Positions 38,530-53,387 are shown, counted from the first letter of the stretch. The stretch: DNA of 64,000 nucleotides from Trileptium ribeirensis (GCA_030248225.1 JASANE010000256.1:37397-101396), one strand, 5' to 3'. Notes: generated by a model not told the origin, from the sequence alone. A program made the numbers and translations.

Positions 38530-40160
38530 CTTTAATATAAACGAAAAGAAAAGGAAATTAAAAGTTACAAAAAAATGAATTCACATTGTGACCAGCTTTT
38601 GTTCGCATTTTGTGCTTCGAATTTTAAAATTAATAAATGAATGTTCTGCTATTCCAGACACCAACTTTGCTTTTAAATGTTTTAACAATAACATTAGTCG
38701 AAGATCCTGCAATATGCACCTACCCGGTAAAAAAGTTACTATGAAATCTAATTTATGTAAATTAAATTGCCCCTTCTTCAAACGTTTAACTTAAAAACGA
38801 GCCACCATAGGATATGTTTGTAAAATTTTCGAGGAAAATTTATGCTCGAGAAAATATCTAATTTATGCCTGAAAGTTTTTACGCCCTTAATGTTCGATGA
38901 ATGTCGAAGATATAGCAGTGTAACTGTTAAAGTGAGTATAGAGATTAACGTTATATCTGTATAAACGAACTCTGAATTGTGCAGCAAGAACAAGAAAATT
39001 ACCAATTTCGGTAATAAATTACCGAGTACTAATTTACAAAAAGTTTCGACGTGACATCTAATAATGTTGGCACCTAACTAAAGAGCACAACAATTTCATA
39101 AAACGCACATTCTCAGCTATTAAGCGGGCAACCTTTAGCGAGATATAAATTGCAGTGACTTCAATATAATGTTTGGCAAATATGAAACCACAATCGCATA
39201 TTTTATTCTTAGTAGTGTTTATGAACAACATTCTTAGTCCGACAAGCATTGCAGTATGCAAAACTGGAGAATGTTCGTGAATTGTTGCTTTGACATTGTT
39301 TTCGCCGTATGTAAATCTCCGCAATATATACTTACATACACTTCACTGTCCCAATGTGTTCATATGGCAACAGTTTAAGTCTGCCTATCGATTAAAAGTT
39401 GCGCGCTGAAAACGCCTGGGGTTCTAACAACCGTATCTAAGGCTCAGCAGAAATTAGTTGCGGATTTCGTTTAAACCTTAATTATCAAGTTCACCGCGGT
39501 TCATTAGCAGAAATATTTCCAGAAATTTAACACCCGGTGCAAGGTTGTGGTTGAGAAAATAGCTTATGAACTTCTCAGATTGCATTTATGCAAGACCGAC
39601 AGATCGTGACATCTGCTCACACCGCAAATGCGGAGATATTTTGCAGCTAATTCTGGTTAGCTTTACAATGCATTGACATACCTCTTTGAGGAAGATATTT
39701 TTTCGGACTAAAGATAAAACTGTTTTCAGCTGTACTTCTAGATAAGGAACTTGTTAAGCTATTGTTTGTTTTGAGCATCTGATTTAACACTTGAATTTTG
39801 AGGTTTTTGGCGTGTTGCTACTTATTTCATCAAATGTTCAGGTGTTGGTCGAAAGTGACAATATTAACTATTGTCAAATAGTTTTTCACCTTTTTTTCAG
39901 AACTTGTAGAGCTTATATATTAATTTCCAATAAATGACGCAACAGAACTGAATATCATTAAGAGCAGATTACTTCGCTGTCGACTTTTATGTTTACAATT
40001 TCACAAGTCTTGAAACAAACAGAAAACTTGAGGGTTGTCCATCAAAATCTTCGGCATTTTCTTCGAATTGTCATGTCGTTTACAACAGTTCCAGTTACAA
40101 GGTTTGGAAACAGTAGATATATGCCTAAGGAATACCAATTCAACGGGTTTGTTCTGCAAT
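38530..40160 (+). repeat. left arm of a diverged inverted duplication
   Basis: Several blocks of this stretch recur in inverted form further right. Examples: aatgttctgctatt at 38640, cgaactctgaattgtgcagc at 38965, a block near 39395-39475 holding 'cagcagaaatt', 'gatcgtgacatctg' at 39603, and a 'gtcgtttacaacagttccag' block near 40075. By eye the copies agree at roughly two thirds to three quarters of positions, with indels. No ORF. Confidence 0.7.
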
Positions 40161-42049
40161 AAATTCAGCTTAGCAGAACTCAGGGAGGTCGGGAATAAGG
40201 TTAACTATTTTACAGAAAGCGTGCATTTTGAACGCAGTTGAAAAATTAAACATAGAAAGTCTATCATACTTCTATCGCCGTAAAATAATTGGCCAACTTT
40301 ATGACCAAAGAAAGCGTCATAAAATTTGCCCCTGAAAATTGACAATTTTAAGGTCTCGACTTCGGTTAAAAGATTTTTGGGTACGTACTATTTGAAGACA
40401 TACAAATTTTCTTAATTGCTGTGTTATAAAATCACAATCAGAAAATTACTGAGTGCATCAGAAAGACCCATAAATTTTCAAAGTTATGAGCTCTGTGTGG
40501 TACCACGAAAATCCACGGGAGTCTTTTTAATCCATTCAGTTTTAATGTGAATGATGATATGAATATCATCGAAAGCAAATTCTGTTACTATTTAATTTTG
40601 CTGTTATCGTCGAAATTACTAAATAAGTGACTGGATTTCACGAAGTTGTGTTTTATTACTTACTATAGAATAGTGAAAATGTCAAGATGTCGTTTGAGCA
40701 GACCGCATATTTTGTTGCAGCAATGAAGTTTTTGCTGGCCTATAAGCAATCATCCAATTAAATCTAAAGTTACCACAGCATGGAAAACAGTTCGTAGACT
40801 TTAAAACGGGTGTCCGATCAACAGTAATTTATCGCGTAGAAATCAGTTTCTTATGAGGCCTAACGGTCAGGCCAAAAGCATTGCATAATCTATAATGCTT
40901 TACACCGCAAGTCCCCTAAATGTCGAACTCCATAAGCCATACTGACCCTGTGACGCTCCGCACCATCTTCCATACAGACCACTTTATGATCTAAATAACA
41001 AAAATTTTATGAGGAAAATGAGGAATTATGACCAAAGACTGTAGACAAGGGTGTAATTTAGGTTACCCGTATTCTTACCTCCCGAGCATTCTCCCCGCCC
41101 ACACCCCCTTGCACCGCCTTTGTCCTGCGGAAACAATCTATATCTCCAAGTCGAGGGACCTTGGGCCCACGTATTGCACTGATATAACGAGATTGATGTA
41201 AAACGAACATAGCAGAAAAAGCAATCAAACAAACTAGTAATCACGGAACAGCCTATGTTTTTACACAGCAACATTTTGTGGCCGCTTAAATTTATGAAGT
41301 TGGCATTGAACTTACAATCGGTATCACTTGACGCAATCATTTGCAAAGAAGCTAGGCTTTAAACTTCAATCCAACTGTATGATATACAATTCGTTATGCG
41401 CAGATTGTGAACAGAAAGTCATAGCCAGTTTTTGGTATAAATTTTACTGTTTATGGATAGTTAACGCTAGATTGTTTGATCAACGTATATCGCTGAAATT
41501 AGGCAAAATATGCGTGTTATATTTTCGAAAGAGCGTGGTGCTGTTGTACTATTATAGGTACAAAATATGTATATATTTCGTCGCCATGCTTAACCCTTTA
41601 ATACCCAAATTTGTTTGTGTTTCATGCAATATTTGACAAATTGGAGCCAGCTTCATTGACTGAAGCCAGGTTGTGCGACTGAAAACAATGTGTGCAAAGC
41701 TGAGTCCCGGTAGCTTAAAAAACCTCGCAAACTATGTGAAAATCTGCAAAATTTCAAATACACACCGCGGAATGAAATCAGTTTACACAACGCGTCGCGA
41801 TGTATGTCTGTGCCGTAGAAAAGTTCAGCATGAAATGCATAAAAATCTGTTATAAAATGCCTTAGTTCATCAAAATAAAAGCCTTGCAGCTTTCCCGACA
41901 ATCAGCAAAAAAAAGATAAAATTCCTATGAAAGTTGGAAAAAATTGTTCATAGGAATTGTAATTGTAGTAAATAATGTCTTTAAAAGTGCAATAATGTAT
42001 TTTCCGAACGTCCAAATTTTGTCTACATTTACAATCTAGAAATTTATTT
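40161..42049. other. spacer between inverted arms
   Basis: AT-rich DNA with a short GC-rich patch at about 41080-41170. The two ORFs of just over 100 codons (41026-41346 minus, 41328-41636 plus) have no recognisable motif. No gene seen. Confidence 0.55.
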
Positions 42050-44290
42050 CTAACGTTTTAGCATCATTTCCCACGGAAATTTAGAGACGTATCATATTGT
42101 GCCTCGTTTTACAGATAGATGCTAGACAAAGAAAAATTAAAATTTACGTAAATTAGATTTCATAGTAATTTATAAACAAATCGATGCATATTGCAGCGTC
42201 TTCATCTAATGTTATTAGGAAAAGATATAAAACCAAAGGCAGTATTTACCTTTGAATAGCAGAACATTCAGATATATTAAACGTATTCTGAGCTGAAAAT
42301 TTGAACATAATGCTATCACAATGTGAATATATTTTTTGTAAACTTTCGTTTCCCATTTTTCTTTATATCAATGCTTATACACTATACATTCTCAAAGCAG
42401 AAGGTCCTGGCGGGAAAGGGTAGCCGGAATTTTTGGGGGGTTCGTCAGTGGGCGGGGATAAATATTTGAATTTTTTTGAGACTCAAAGCTCTTCTTAATT
42501 TTTGCCAATTACTCTTATTTTTTCCTATTTTACCACCAATCTTTGCCAACTTTCTCATTATTTTTGCCAATTCCGACCTAATTTTGGGGCATCTGGAGGA
42601 GTAGGGTATGGGGAGCCTCAGCGGCAGTCAGGCTATATTTCGGGAGTGGGGCGCCTAGGGTGAGTAGGTACGAGCTTCAGGCCCTAATTAGCATGTATAT
42701 ATGAACAAACCTTTTGAATATGTATTCCTAAGACTTATTCTTAACAGTTTGCAATGCTTGCACCTGGAACTTTTGTAAACGACCCGACTCTTCAAAAATA
42801 GCGAAAAATGTAATGAATAAAACACAAAGTTTCCTGTGTTTTAAGATTTGTGTAATTATAAGCATAAACGCCGACAAGGACTGTACTTAAATCTGCCATT
42901 TTTGATATTCAGTTATGCTACGTCACCTGGAAATTGAATAAAGTTCCACAGAGATTCTGAGAAAAAGAAAAAAATATGAACACCAATTAATATTGTCATA
43001 ACCGAAAAACGGCTGAAAATTTGATGAAACAAATCGCAAAACGCCAAAAATCTAAAATACCAAACAATTATTGTAATTGTTATTTTCTTATTGGCATAAA
43101 TGCCCAAGGTCCGAGGTTTTATAAGGGGCGTAGGTAGGGTCTCAAAGACAGGATGGGGTTGGCGTGTACCACATGGCGTGGGGCATGTATGGTTGTCAGG
43201 CGTATATACAATAAAATCTTCCTATTGACTCAAACAACAACAAAACAATACTAAACAACTCGTCTTATCTCAAAGTATAACTTAATACAGTTTCGTTTTT
43301 GGCCCAAAGAAATATATTCTTCCAAGAGTATGTCTGTGCATTATTACGGTACGCCAGCATTAGCTGCAAATTTATCTGTCACTCACTGCAATTTAAACAG
43401 ATGTCACGGTCCGCCAGCTTTGCTGAATTGCAATCTGAAAGATCATAAGCTTTTTTCAACCACAAACATGTACCTGTTGTTGAATTTTTCAAAAGTCTGC
43501 GTTCATGACCTGTGGTTTAAAACTGAATTTTAAACTTGATCGCCAACGAATTTCTGCTCATACTTATAAATGGCTCCCAGCCGTTTGCCGGGCGCCACTT
43601 TTAATTGATAAACGGACTCCAATGGTAGAGTTTTAAATTATTCCGATATAAATAAATATGTATATTAGGAAAGTGGAGTGTGTCAGAGCGTATATTGTAC
43701 TGTCTGACAAACGGTGAAAACAATATCACAATGATGCATCAACCTTCTGCGGTTTTGCGTATTGCAATGCTTGGTTCAAGCATGTTATTTATAAATACCT
43801 TTAAAATAATATACATATTAATTTGAGTGAGCGAAGGATAATTAATGTTTGAGTTTACAAAACGAACGAAGTGCACGAAATCCCCATTTGGTATTGCGTT
43901 GGTCATAAAAGATGAAGACTGGCAGTTTTGTTGTCACTGCAATCGATATCTCGCTAACGGTTCCGCGGTTAGTTGCTGAAAATATGTGTTTTATGAAATT
44001 GTTGTCCTCTTTAGTTAGGTACCAACATTGTTAGATGTCACGTCGAAGCTTTTTATGAATTAGAACTCGGTAATTTGTTACCGAATTTGGTAATTTTCTT
44101 GTTCTTGCTGCACAATTCAGAGTTCGATTATACTGCTGTATGAATTTACAGATATTGTAAATTAAGGGTTTAAACACCACGTAAGTGATCGCTGGGTCTA
44201 TTTTATTGAAGTTTTTAGAAAATGTCTTTGCTTAGGTAGATTACTCATGTTAATAGTTCCACTGCTATATCTTAGACATTCAGCGAACTT
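42050..44290 (-). repeat. right arm of the inverted duplication, with two GC-rich interruptions
   Basis: The blocks listed for the left arm appear here on the minus strand in the order 44290 down to 42700, so most of the arm is collinear and inverted. The block that starts the left arm (38530-38860) instead matches 42370-42050, at the inner end of this arm. Two GC-richer stretches (42390-42700 and about 43085-43205) have no partner in the left arm and look like insertions. Confidence 0.7.
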
Positions 44291-46770
44291 TACGAGCACA
44301 ATACATTTGCGGGCTTAAACTAGCCCAACCGTATGCATTAGCTGTAGCTTGACAATGGTTGAGTTGATTGATCTGCAATCATCACAATGTATGTGTGTTT
44401 TTATGCTGCTGGTATCAGCTTTTACAGGGGATTAAATTTGTAAAAATACTCTATTTAGGCTAGAATTAGCCCTAAATTTACAGTGAAAATTTCTAAGCAG
44501 ATTTGACTCAAACGCGAGCTTAGGTGGCTTATCCATTGTAGCAGTACTGCGGCAATATTGCTTCTGCCTCAGAGTAAACAATCAATATCCTTTTTCACAT
44601 AAAAGCTATCCCAAAATTAAACGTTGTCGTATCAAACTTGGCAGAGTTAATACCTATTTAATTTTTATTATCACACTGGTTCTACATTTGGTTGAGTATT
44701 CATAGTATCAATATCACCGAAATACCTTTCGGTGGGTTATTAAAGGATCGCAACGGATTTTTAACCCAAAATTGCCGACAGCAGACTTGATATGTTTTCG
44801 TTCGTTCAGTCCCCATATCTGGGTTCTACCTAGTCATAATTTGTTCAGTTGATCTAGTAATCTTTTAATATTTTAACTTTTGATTTATGTTTTTGTTTTT
44901 ATTTTACTAGATTATTTATTTATCATGCACTTTATCAATGTCAAAACTTATAACCGGTAAATTTGTATACTCTTCTGAACTATTTTTGGCTATTTAATTT
45001 TGTAAGAAATAAATTTAACGCATAGCTACTTATATATATTTTTTAGTTTTATTAATTAAAACCAATATCAGCGTTAATTGTATCTGTGAATTGCTGTTGT
45101 TTTGAAAATAATTGAAATTTTTATATAATCTCTATGCATAAATGCCTCCAGAAGAAACACGACCTTTATCTCGATGAAACGGAAGACATAGTTTATTGGT
45201 TTTTCTGGAGAAAATATTTGTGAAATTACGCTCCTGGTTTCGCCGTTTTCTATTGCAGTCATAACTCATAAATCTTTCTAAATTTTTTACAAAAATTTGT
45301 AAAAGGTGGATTGACGACATAACTTCGTGTGCTTCCGCATTTAATGCTTCCTTTGGTGAATTTGATAAAATTGAAAATTGGAAAATCCAAAAATATACGC
45401 ATTAAAATATAAATTTTATACGTTACACTACTATACAATAATGTTTTGTTTGGGTGTACCTAAGCTGAGTATTTTAGTAACTATTATTCACCGTTAAATT
45501 ATTTTAAAAAGTGTAAAATCAGTTCAATTACTGTTGGATTAACCCTAAATACCAAACATTAATTCGCCAAAAAGTAGGTTTCAACTCTTTAGTTAGTGAA
45601 CTCAAAGCTAGCTAGCAGGATTTCCGAAGTTGTAGGCAAGTGTAACGGTCACCTGGGAATCATTAAGGTATTGCGACAGACACTGCTTCAAGCACGAGAA
45701 TCTATGAAATGCTTCTGTTATCATTTTTGTCTTATAAAAGAGTAGTCCGAATAGTAATAAGGTGAAATATGAGTGAGTGATATCCATTAATAGTTGAGTT
45801 TATTAGTTATCCGATTCTGTAGATCCATGTATTATTCATGGTTTAAATAAGCTAGCCAATATTTAAAAGCAATGGCGCTAAACCCAGTCGTCTGAAGGCA
45901 GCATTTAGTACAATAGTTTGAACGCATCTTTAAAAGCGATAAAGTGAGGTAGGCTTTTACGCGCGTCTGAACTACACTGAAGTTGTAGCTTGCAAAATGA
46001 AAAGTATAAACCTTCAAAACATTTTTAATTAATAGAAGTTTCGTTACAAAATTATATCACAAATGAAGGTGGCATATCGTTTGGCTGCCTGACAAATCAC
46101 GAATCCATTTACCCAGCCAAAGCAGGAACAGCATTGAATTTTGACATTATATTGTGCAAAAAGCTCATTAAGCTAAAGCATTTTGGTATCTGTTTAGTAA
46201 TTTATTTGACAGATTATATTATTCCCAAGTACCGTTACGTAGACGGGCTCTGTACCATTTAATTAAAATCGCATATATAGTGCTAATAATTTACGATAGA
46301 GCTTTTAGTCCTCAAAACTCAGCAACGGATGGTAAGGTCGGATCGGTTTCTCTCGATAAGTTCTAGCACTATCGCAGTAGAAACGTATTTCTACATTTGC
46401 ATATCGCATAATTTCTACTGCTAAATCATCTTTTTTGGCAATTTTAAGTTATGTCAATTTAATATTATTTGCAATAAAAGTATGTGTGGAATGGATTAAC
46501 CAATTTTACTGAACTGGCTTTTAGTACAATGGTACTTAGGTTTTATGTGAATGTGATCATAGTCTTGATTGTACGAGCTTCCGTTCGTGAACTAGAACTG
46601 TAGAAACATCATTAAAAATTGAATTTTTTTGACAGTACGATTCAGGATTTTCGATAAAACTGGTACGAAATTGCAGGTAAAGTGAAATATCTGATTTGGT
46701 ATATCATAAGATACTGAGGATCTAGGCTAGTATTATTTTTGATATTTTTTGAAGTGGACTCGATATTCCA

Positions 46771-46831
46771 GTTTGTGGTAAACTCAGTTAAACTTTTCAG
46801 CGAATTTCAGATCCATTCTACTGACACACGT
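46771..46831. repeat. 61-bp direct repeat, copy 1
   Basis: The sequence from gtttgtggtaaactcag to tctactgacacacgt is repeated at 47030-47090 with the same length and about six differences. Confidence 0.85.
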
Positions 46832-47029
46832 GTTATTTACACCAGATATGATATTAAATTTTTATTAATGCCACCTTAACATGAACACAAATTCCGCTAA
46901 AACATATTAATAAATTAATATACATCGGTGAAACTATGCCCTCAAATTGTGTTGCAGATCACTGATTAACTCTATAGTTCGAGCTTTAATCAAAGCATGG
47001 ATAAGCAAGGCTTTTTACCGTTTCTGACG

Positions 47030-47090
47030 GTTTGTGGTAAACTCAGGTAAAGTTTTCAGCGAATTTAATATCCATTCTACTGACACACGT
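47030..47090. repeat. 61-bp direct repeat, copy 2
   Basis: Second copy, 259 bp downstream of the first. The sequence between them is not obviously repeated. Confidence 0.85.
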
Positions 47091-50000
47091 AAATAGAATC
47101 CATATGGTGTCAAGCACTAACCTGTCGTTTGTTATTCCTGCTTAACGAAAATCAGTAGTAAGTTAAGCTAAAGCCCCAGCAACTAAGATTTTGTTCTTAT
47201 TCATTGTTCCTGCTGTAAATTACGTAAATTATATAATTAAACTAATGTAATCAATAGGTTGATAGTTGCTTGCTGCTACTTTTTTTGAACCCATTACTGA
47301 AAATAACCGTATAATCTTGACGTTATGTTCAGTCCAAGCTTATCAGTCAATCATTAGATAGTACGTTGTGAAATAAGTGTGCTATTTGCAATTATTGAAA
47401 TAATAACCCGTACAATCACCGTTGTGATAGCTGAAAATAGCCTTCATCATGAAGTAACCACAGTGCAAATGACAATAGTGATTCAAATACCACAAAAAAC
47501 TAGTTTTAAGTGCATTTGCAACATTTTACATATACAGAAATACATTACGTATATATAATATTATTAAGTATATTTACAGTTGCTTTTATGCAATACCGGG
47601 CATTTCATGGTTTTAGCCATTTAATTTCGTGATTAATTACATATTCTGCGGTATGATTTACTCGTGCCCTCATAATTGGGATTATTTCACTAACTGTCGG
47701 TTTGTATATATTTTTGGAGCCGGTATTAGCTGTTGACTGACAATGATTTTATGTTCCCTATCGTGAAACGGTCCTTCTTCCTCGCTTCCCCGGGGAAGGG
47801 AAGTGGATGTATGAAACAAATTAATTTTTTAAACAACCACTTAAAGTCAAAAATCTGTAGAGCATTTTGGACATGCCTATAAGCTAGTTGGGACCGACAT
47901 TTCTGAGTTCGATTATTGATGAAATTTTGGTTAATATTCATACAGATTGGATATTACCAGAGAAACCCCAACTGAAAAAATAGGATACCGTTAGATTCTG
48001 TCCTATTATAACGTTTTGAATGACCATTTATAAAGTGTAGCAGGTACAGGTTCTATATGGATTTTGAAAATAGTGAAATAATTGCTGATTTCATGCATAG
48101 CATGGCCGTATATCAATGAAAAACTTGACTTACTTTCAGTATTAACAGCACGGAATAATTGCGACTACTGTAGCAAATGTTCTTTCAATATGAGGGATGC
48201 CAATTTGTGTATGCCGCTTCGGGGTTCATCAGGAATTCCTCATCATTTGACATACTGAACTATTCATGCTGAGGCAATTTGATTATAGAATAAAAACACA
48301 ATGCCGTATTGCACTAGGATATAACGTAGAAGAGCTCTGAAGCAAGTACTTATTAAAATATACTATAATCACGAATCACAAATGATACGGGAAAGGTCAA
48401 CAGAGTGATAGATTTCTGCACGTTGATTTACAATGTCCCACTGCGATTTTGGTCGCTGTGCTCGCAATAGAGTATATTTGTTTCAAAACACTTTTTAATA
48501 CATTTTGCCAAGGATATCGTATTAACTGTTGACAGCTCGTCCTGGTTAGAAATTTTTACATCAATAATCGCTCAATATCAGGCAGCCTGTGGGCCATGAG
48601 TCGGAATATAGCACTTTGTTCTAAAGCACTTCAATTACAATAAATTTTGCTATTAAATGTCTCCTCACAGTGCCATCAGCGTGGAATTTGTCCATATATT
48701 TGAGACACTCGTAAAAGTCGCATGTACACGATTTTTCATCTTTTATGACTAAATAATTTTACATAAAAATAGAATATATATTATATTCACAATAATTAAA
48801 AGCAAAATTAAAATCCATATTAGTTAGTTAATCATTTTCATCTGACGTAAATGTAAACATAAAATGTAATATAATCGCTATTACTGATTGTACTTACCTA
48901 AGTAACCTACAATTTACTTCAGTATTAATTTTAGATAGATTATCGTCTGTATTTGAGGAGCTGGTTAAAGTTTTGCAACACATTTACTAAGAAATTCAAA
49001 TATTTTGAAGAAAAAGCCAAGGTTAACAAGTTTAAAACATCATATCGTTTGAAATTTTATCTCTCCAGTGAATGAGTTATATAAATATGTGAAATAAATA
49101 TTATATATGTTAAATATATTATATGTTTAATAATAGAAATAATTTTTAATGGTAAAGCGCCATTAGCATAAATCTGGTAAGACTGAAAGTCTCAGCTTTA
49201 AGAGTTTTAAGTATTTTATAGTTTATATTATACAGTCATTAATTATAATTATACACTACTGAGTCAATAGTTTATTATAATTTGCACTAAACTATTTATA
49301 TTACATTTGTTTTTATTAGATATAACGTTTTACGTACACTTCGTCAAGTTCGAAACAACAAGCTTTAATATAATAAATATCAGTGATATCTGTCTAAAAA
49401 CGCTTGTTTTTGGCAGATTCCGGGTTGTTTATGGTTCATTATGAGCACATGGGCGCCAAAAGTTCCAATGACCGACCGAACTTTGTCACTGCGAAAATGG
49501 ATTTTCCGGCCAAAACCCAATATTAAATTCCGCAGTTTGTACTCTGCTTACCCTCCCCGGCTGTATGGCCTCATGCCCCAATAGAGGGATCGATTATCAT
49601 AATAACGATCTGGGATGTTGTAAGGGGCCTTAGGATGTCGTGAAGTAGGAGACTTGAATATCGCCAGGACAACCGTACAAATATTTGGGAATAATTTGTA
49701 AATTTGTTTCTAAAGAGTTAAAATTGCAGCGATAGACGCTCAATTGGGGTACCTCTGCCGTAAATTTTACCTTCATGTATGCAACTATATTCACCTAGCC
49801 CCGAAATAACGTACCAATGCTTTGGGTATACTTTGCTTCTACGTTGCTTCACGCAACGCTAGTAGAGTCAGGATTGGCCGATTCAACCATGTTGGAGTGA
49901 CTACTTCCGTGAGGACACGCGTCATATCCGATATGGCCACTATTCTACATCTTATGAATGTTCGTCTGCGTGAATTTTACACGCGAGCGATGGTATCCAT

Positions 50001-51231
50001 GTGAGAACTTTTTTGGGAGCTGATAGTATCATGTACGCAGCCCGATCTAGGCTGCTTTAGGCGTTGTTTTTTCACCTCCAGTTTTATTCAAGCTTGCAGG
50101 TTAGTCATGATAAAGATATAAAGATTTAAAACGCGGACTGTCTAAAGATACGCGCAATTCGCTCAGAAACATTGATGCCTTGATGTTTTTGGCTAACAAG
50201 TTTCTCTCACTGTAAAGACTTGGGCGGATATATGCTTCAAAACACTTCTTCGTGGCTTCTCCATGATTTTGGCTTTGCGCAGCATGTCTTTTGCCCTTTG
50301 CAGCTGATGGACCGTTATTAGAGCTACCGAAATTTGGTTTCAAGGACATATAGTCATAAGCTTTTTGAAGCCAATCGGGACCGCTGAAATTTGACCGGCA
50401 TACTTCTAGTATTTTTGCAGGTTCATGGCTATCCTAAGTGAACCCTAAGTGTCGGTGACGCCCCCAAACAGTTTCTAATATAACACAATTTCGGCATTAT
50501 TGTAGCATGTGGTGAGCCCCCTCGTGTTGTAGCACCTATCCCGCTTTTTGGGTAGTGGGACCCTAGCCGCGGCACTGGATTTTTGTTGCACCGATGCTTC
50601 ACCCGTATCAAGGTAACCTCAGATAACGGCCACTAACGATGTTCAATAGTCTGTCAGCAACAACAACAGACAGCATCGGCTTTGAAAGTGTAATAGCAAT
50701 CATATAGTTTTTCCTCGGTTTGTATATTATATTATTTTCTCTCTAATATTACGAAATAAAGCGTTTAACTTTTATTATTACAAGCCTAAGTGCCGAGCCA
50801 GCCAGAGACCATTTATGGTGTGCTCATTCGAGCCTGAGCAGAGCCGCAAACCTGGCTCTGTCTCACCTTGTGGATGATACAAAATAATGCGAGGACGATT
50901 ACTATTTCCCCTTATGTCATACCAGGTTATCGTCGAATACCTCCTGGTAAAATAACTATAGAATATTTACCGCAGAAAAACTGTCTGTAGCAAGTATGAT
51001 TTTTAAAATATATTTTTTACACTTGGTCGAAAACATTTAGTAATTTGGATACGAGTCTTTAATTTCGCTAATAAATATTGTAATTTAATAGTCTTTACAT
51101 AAATTGGGACCGCTTCCTACATGGGACTGCCATCTGAATGTTTAATAACATAATGAACTTCGACTTTAGGCAAATAACTATAGGCAACGTGAGTCCTTCA
51201 ACAATAGTGAAACTTGTATATATGCGTTTAA

Positions 51232-51557
51232 ACTGTTAATGAGTGTTCACACGTTCAAATTTTTTGAATACAATTTGAGCAAAAATTTTAACCAAATTTT
51301 GATTAGAATTTGATCTAAATTTGACTCTAATTTGTAATAGAAAAATTTTGAGAAATAGCGAAACGTTGAAGTGTAAGATGAAAATTTAAGCTCAACATTT
51401 TTCTCAGCTACTGGTTATTTTCGCTGTTGATTTGCTAAGGGAATGCAATTGAAAAGTTTGAACAGAGTTCATGCGTTCGAATTCACCGGAAATGCAAAAA
51501 ATGTTTTGAACTCAATTTTGAGGTAAAAGTTCGTAAGTGTGAACGCAGTTTTACAGT
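51232..51557. mobile_element. foldback, MITE-like element, 326 bp
   Basis: The left end ACTGTTAATGAGTGTTCACA is matched by the right end read on the minus strand (ACTGTAAAACTGCGTTCACA). Further inward, poly-T and TTGA-rich parts also face each other. No target duplication could be fixed and there is no ORF. Confidence 0.5.
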
Positions 51558-53387
51558 GTGAATTGAATTCACTCAAGATTCAAAAAATATTTGTTGGTGG
51601 GCCGCGAAAAATTTGTACCGGTTAACAGATCTCGTAAGATTTAATAAGTGAAATGTTTTCAAAAAATTGGCATAAACTTTTTTCTGATAAATATATATTT
51701 TTTTGATAGCCCGTAAATATATATTTACTAAAAACAAACAAAATATTAAGTTATATATTAGAGACTTATTGTAATGGCTAAAATCTAGCATATATTAAGA
51801 AAACAGCAAAATCTGTTCAGGAAGCTGACGACGTATCCCCAAATCTTGTTGTCTAATGTCTCTGAATTATCGCCATATTTGTTTGCGGTCGCGTGCGGTA
51901 CGAATGCAGAGTCCCAAACATGACTAAAATCTATCCAAAAAAACTGCAGCAATAAGAAAGTAAGTTTGGCAGTGGGTGTGCCCGAGGTGGCTCGCACGTT
52001 TACACCTTGCCGTCTGGTTCTGGTCCTGATTTATTGTGTTGAAAATGAGATCAAGTATCGCTCGTATTATGACTGAAGTTGTCAAGATTTGATAAAGTTT
52101 TTAGAAAATTCTTAATTGCAGAAGTCGAATATAGAAAAAATTCGACTTAATACAAAGACAATTATTGTGGTTAAAATTGATAAGTGTGTTTTTAAAATTG
52201 GCAACTGTGTGAGGTTAATTTAGCACTGAATATGCCCTCTGCAATATAAATTGAACGTTATAGTTTCTCCTTGAAAGGTAAAATGTAACTAGATATTACG
52301 TTAGAATTCGATACACTAAACATAAGCAATCGTTTGCACTCATATGATGCACACTAATGGCTAAACAGGTGCCGTGTGAGTGGTGCTATAAACAATTTTT
52401 TGTGGACATATGCTACCTTCATGCATCAACTATGTGTAATGACAATAAATATGTCTATCACAATGCCGACATAAGAAGCCACACAAATTCCAGGAATGAA
52501 GTCTTCAAACTTTTTGCAACTACCTACTACAGAGCATTACTTATACAACACAATTAGGTATTGAAGGAGTTCGACTGGCCTCAATTTTTACTTCAGCTCA
52601 AAAAATTTCACTTTCTTCCAAGGAGTATTTAACAGCCTCTGAGTCAGAATTATAAACCACTTGTTTATCATCGCTTAATCATGTAAAATGGTCGTAAGAT
52701 CGAATTTAAACATGACAATCTCCATAGATACCGAAAAGATCATTGCCCGCAAAAGAAACGTAGATTTTTTATACAAATTTCGGCGGTTTGATTTAAATTT
52801 TTAAAACACTGATAACTTATTTAAAAGAAGAAAAGTTTACGCAGGAAAAATCATGAAATGATATGACAACAGACAACAGACTAACGCATAATTTACGATA
52901 GAATTTCAGCAGCAAATTAGGAATTGCATTAGCAAAGCCAAAAAGCAAACTAGACCGGTAAAAAAATAAAACGTTTCGCTATAACAACACAGTTGCATCT
53001 TTATTGTTTAACTTTAGTTACCATTAAAACCTAGAAATCTTTTGCACTGAGTCAAATATATTTCAAATTTATATGTAAATCCAAAATTCTCATTAAAAAT
53101 TCGTGATATCATTCGCAAAATTCTTTATGCTCAGTTACAAAATTCAATAGCAAGTAATCGACCACATTTGGTGCAAATTAATTATATGAGACAGTAACGA
53201 CATTCCACTCCAATGGAAACTCAATGTAAAAATGCCATAAATGACATCAAAATACATTACAGCTATATTATAAAGCAATTTAGACTTGAACTCCACTTCC
53301 TTGATATGATATCCCAGATCTATCTGACTACCTCGAAAATGAAATCTCAAGGATGTAATATATATTTCCTTTTAGGCAGGTTATTCA

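Larger units (their letters stand above)
44291..53387. other. AT-rich intergenic region
   Basis: No gene recognised in 9 kb. Inside are the 61-bp direct repeat (46771/47030), a GC-richer stretch at 49400-50620 with a few short ORFs of no known type, and a foldback element at 51232-51557. Confidence 0.55.
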
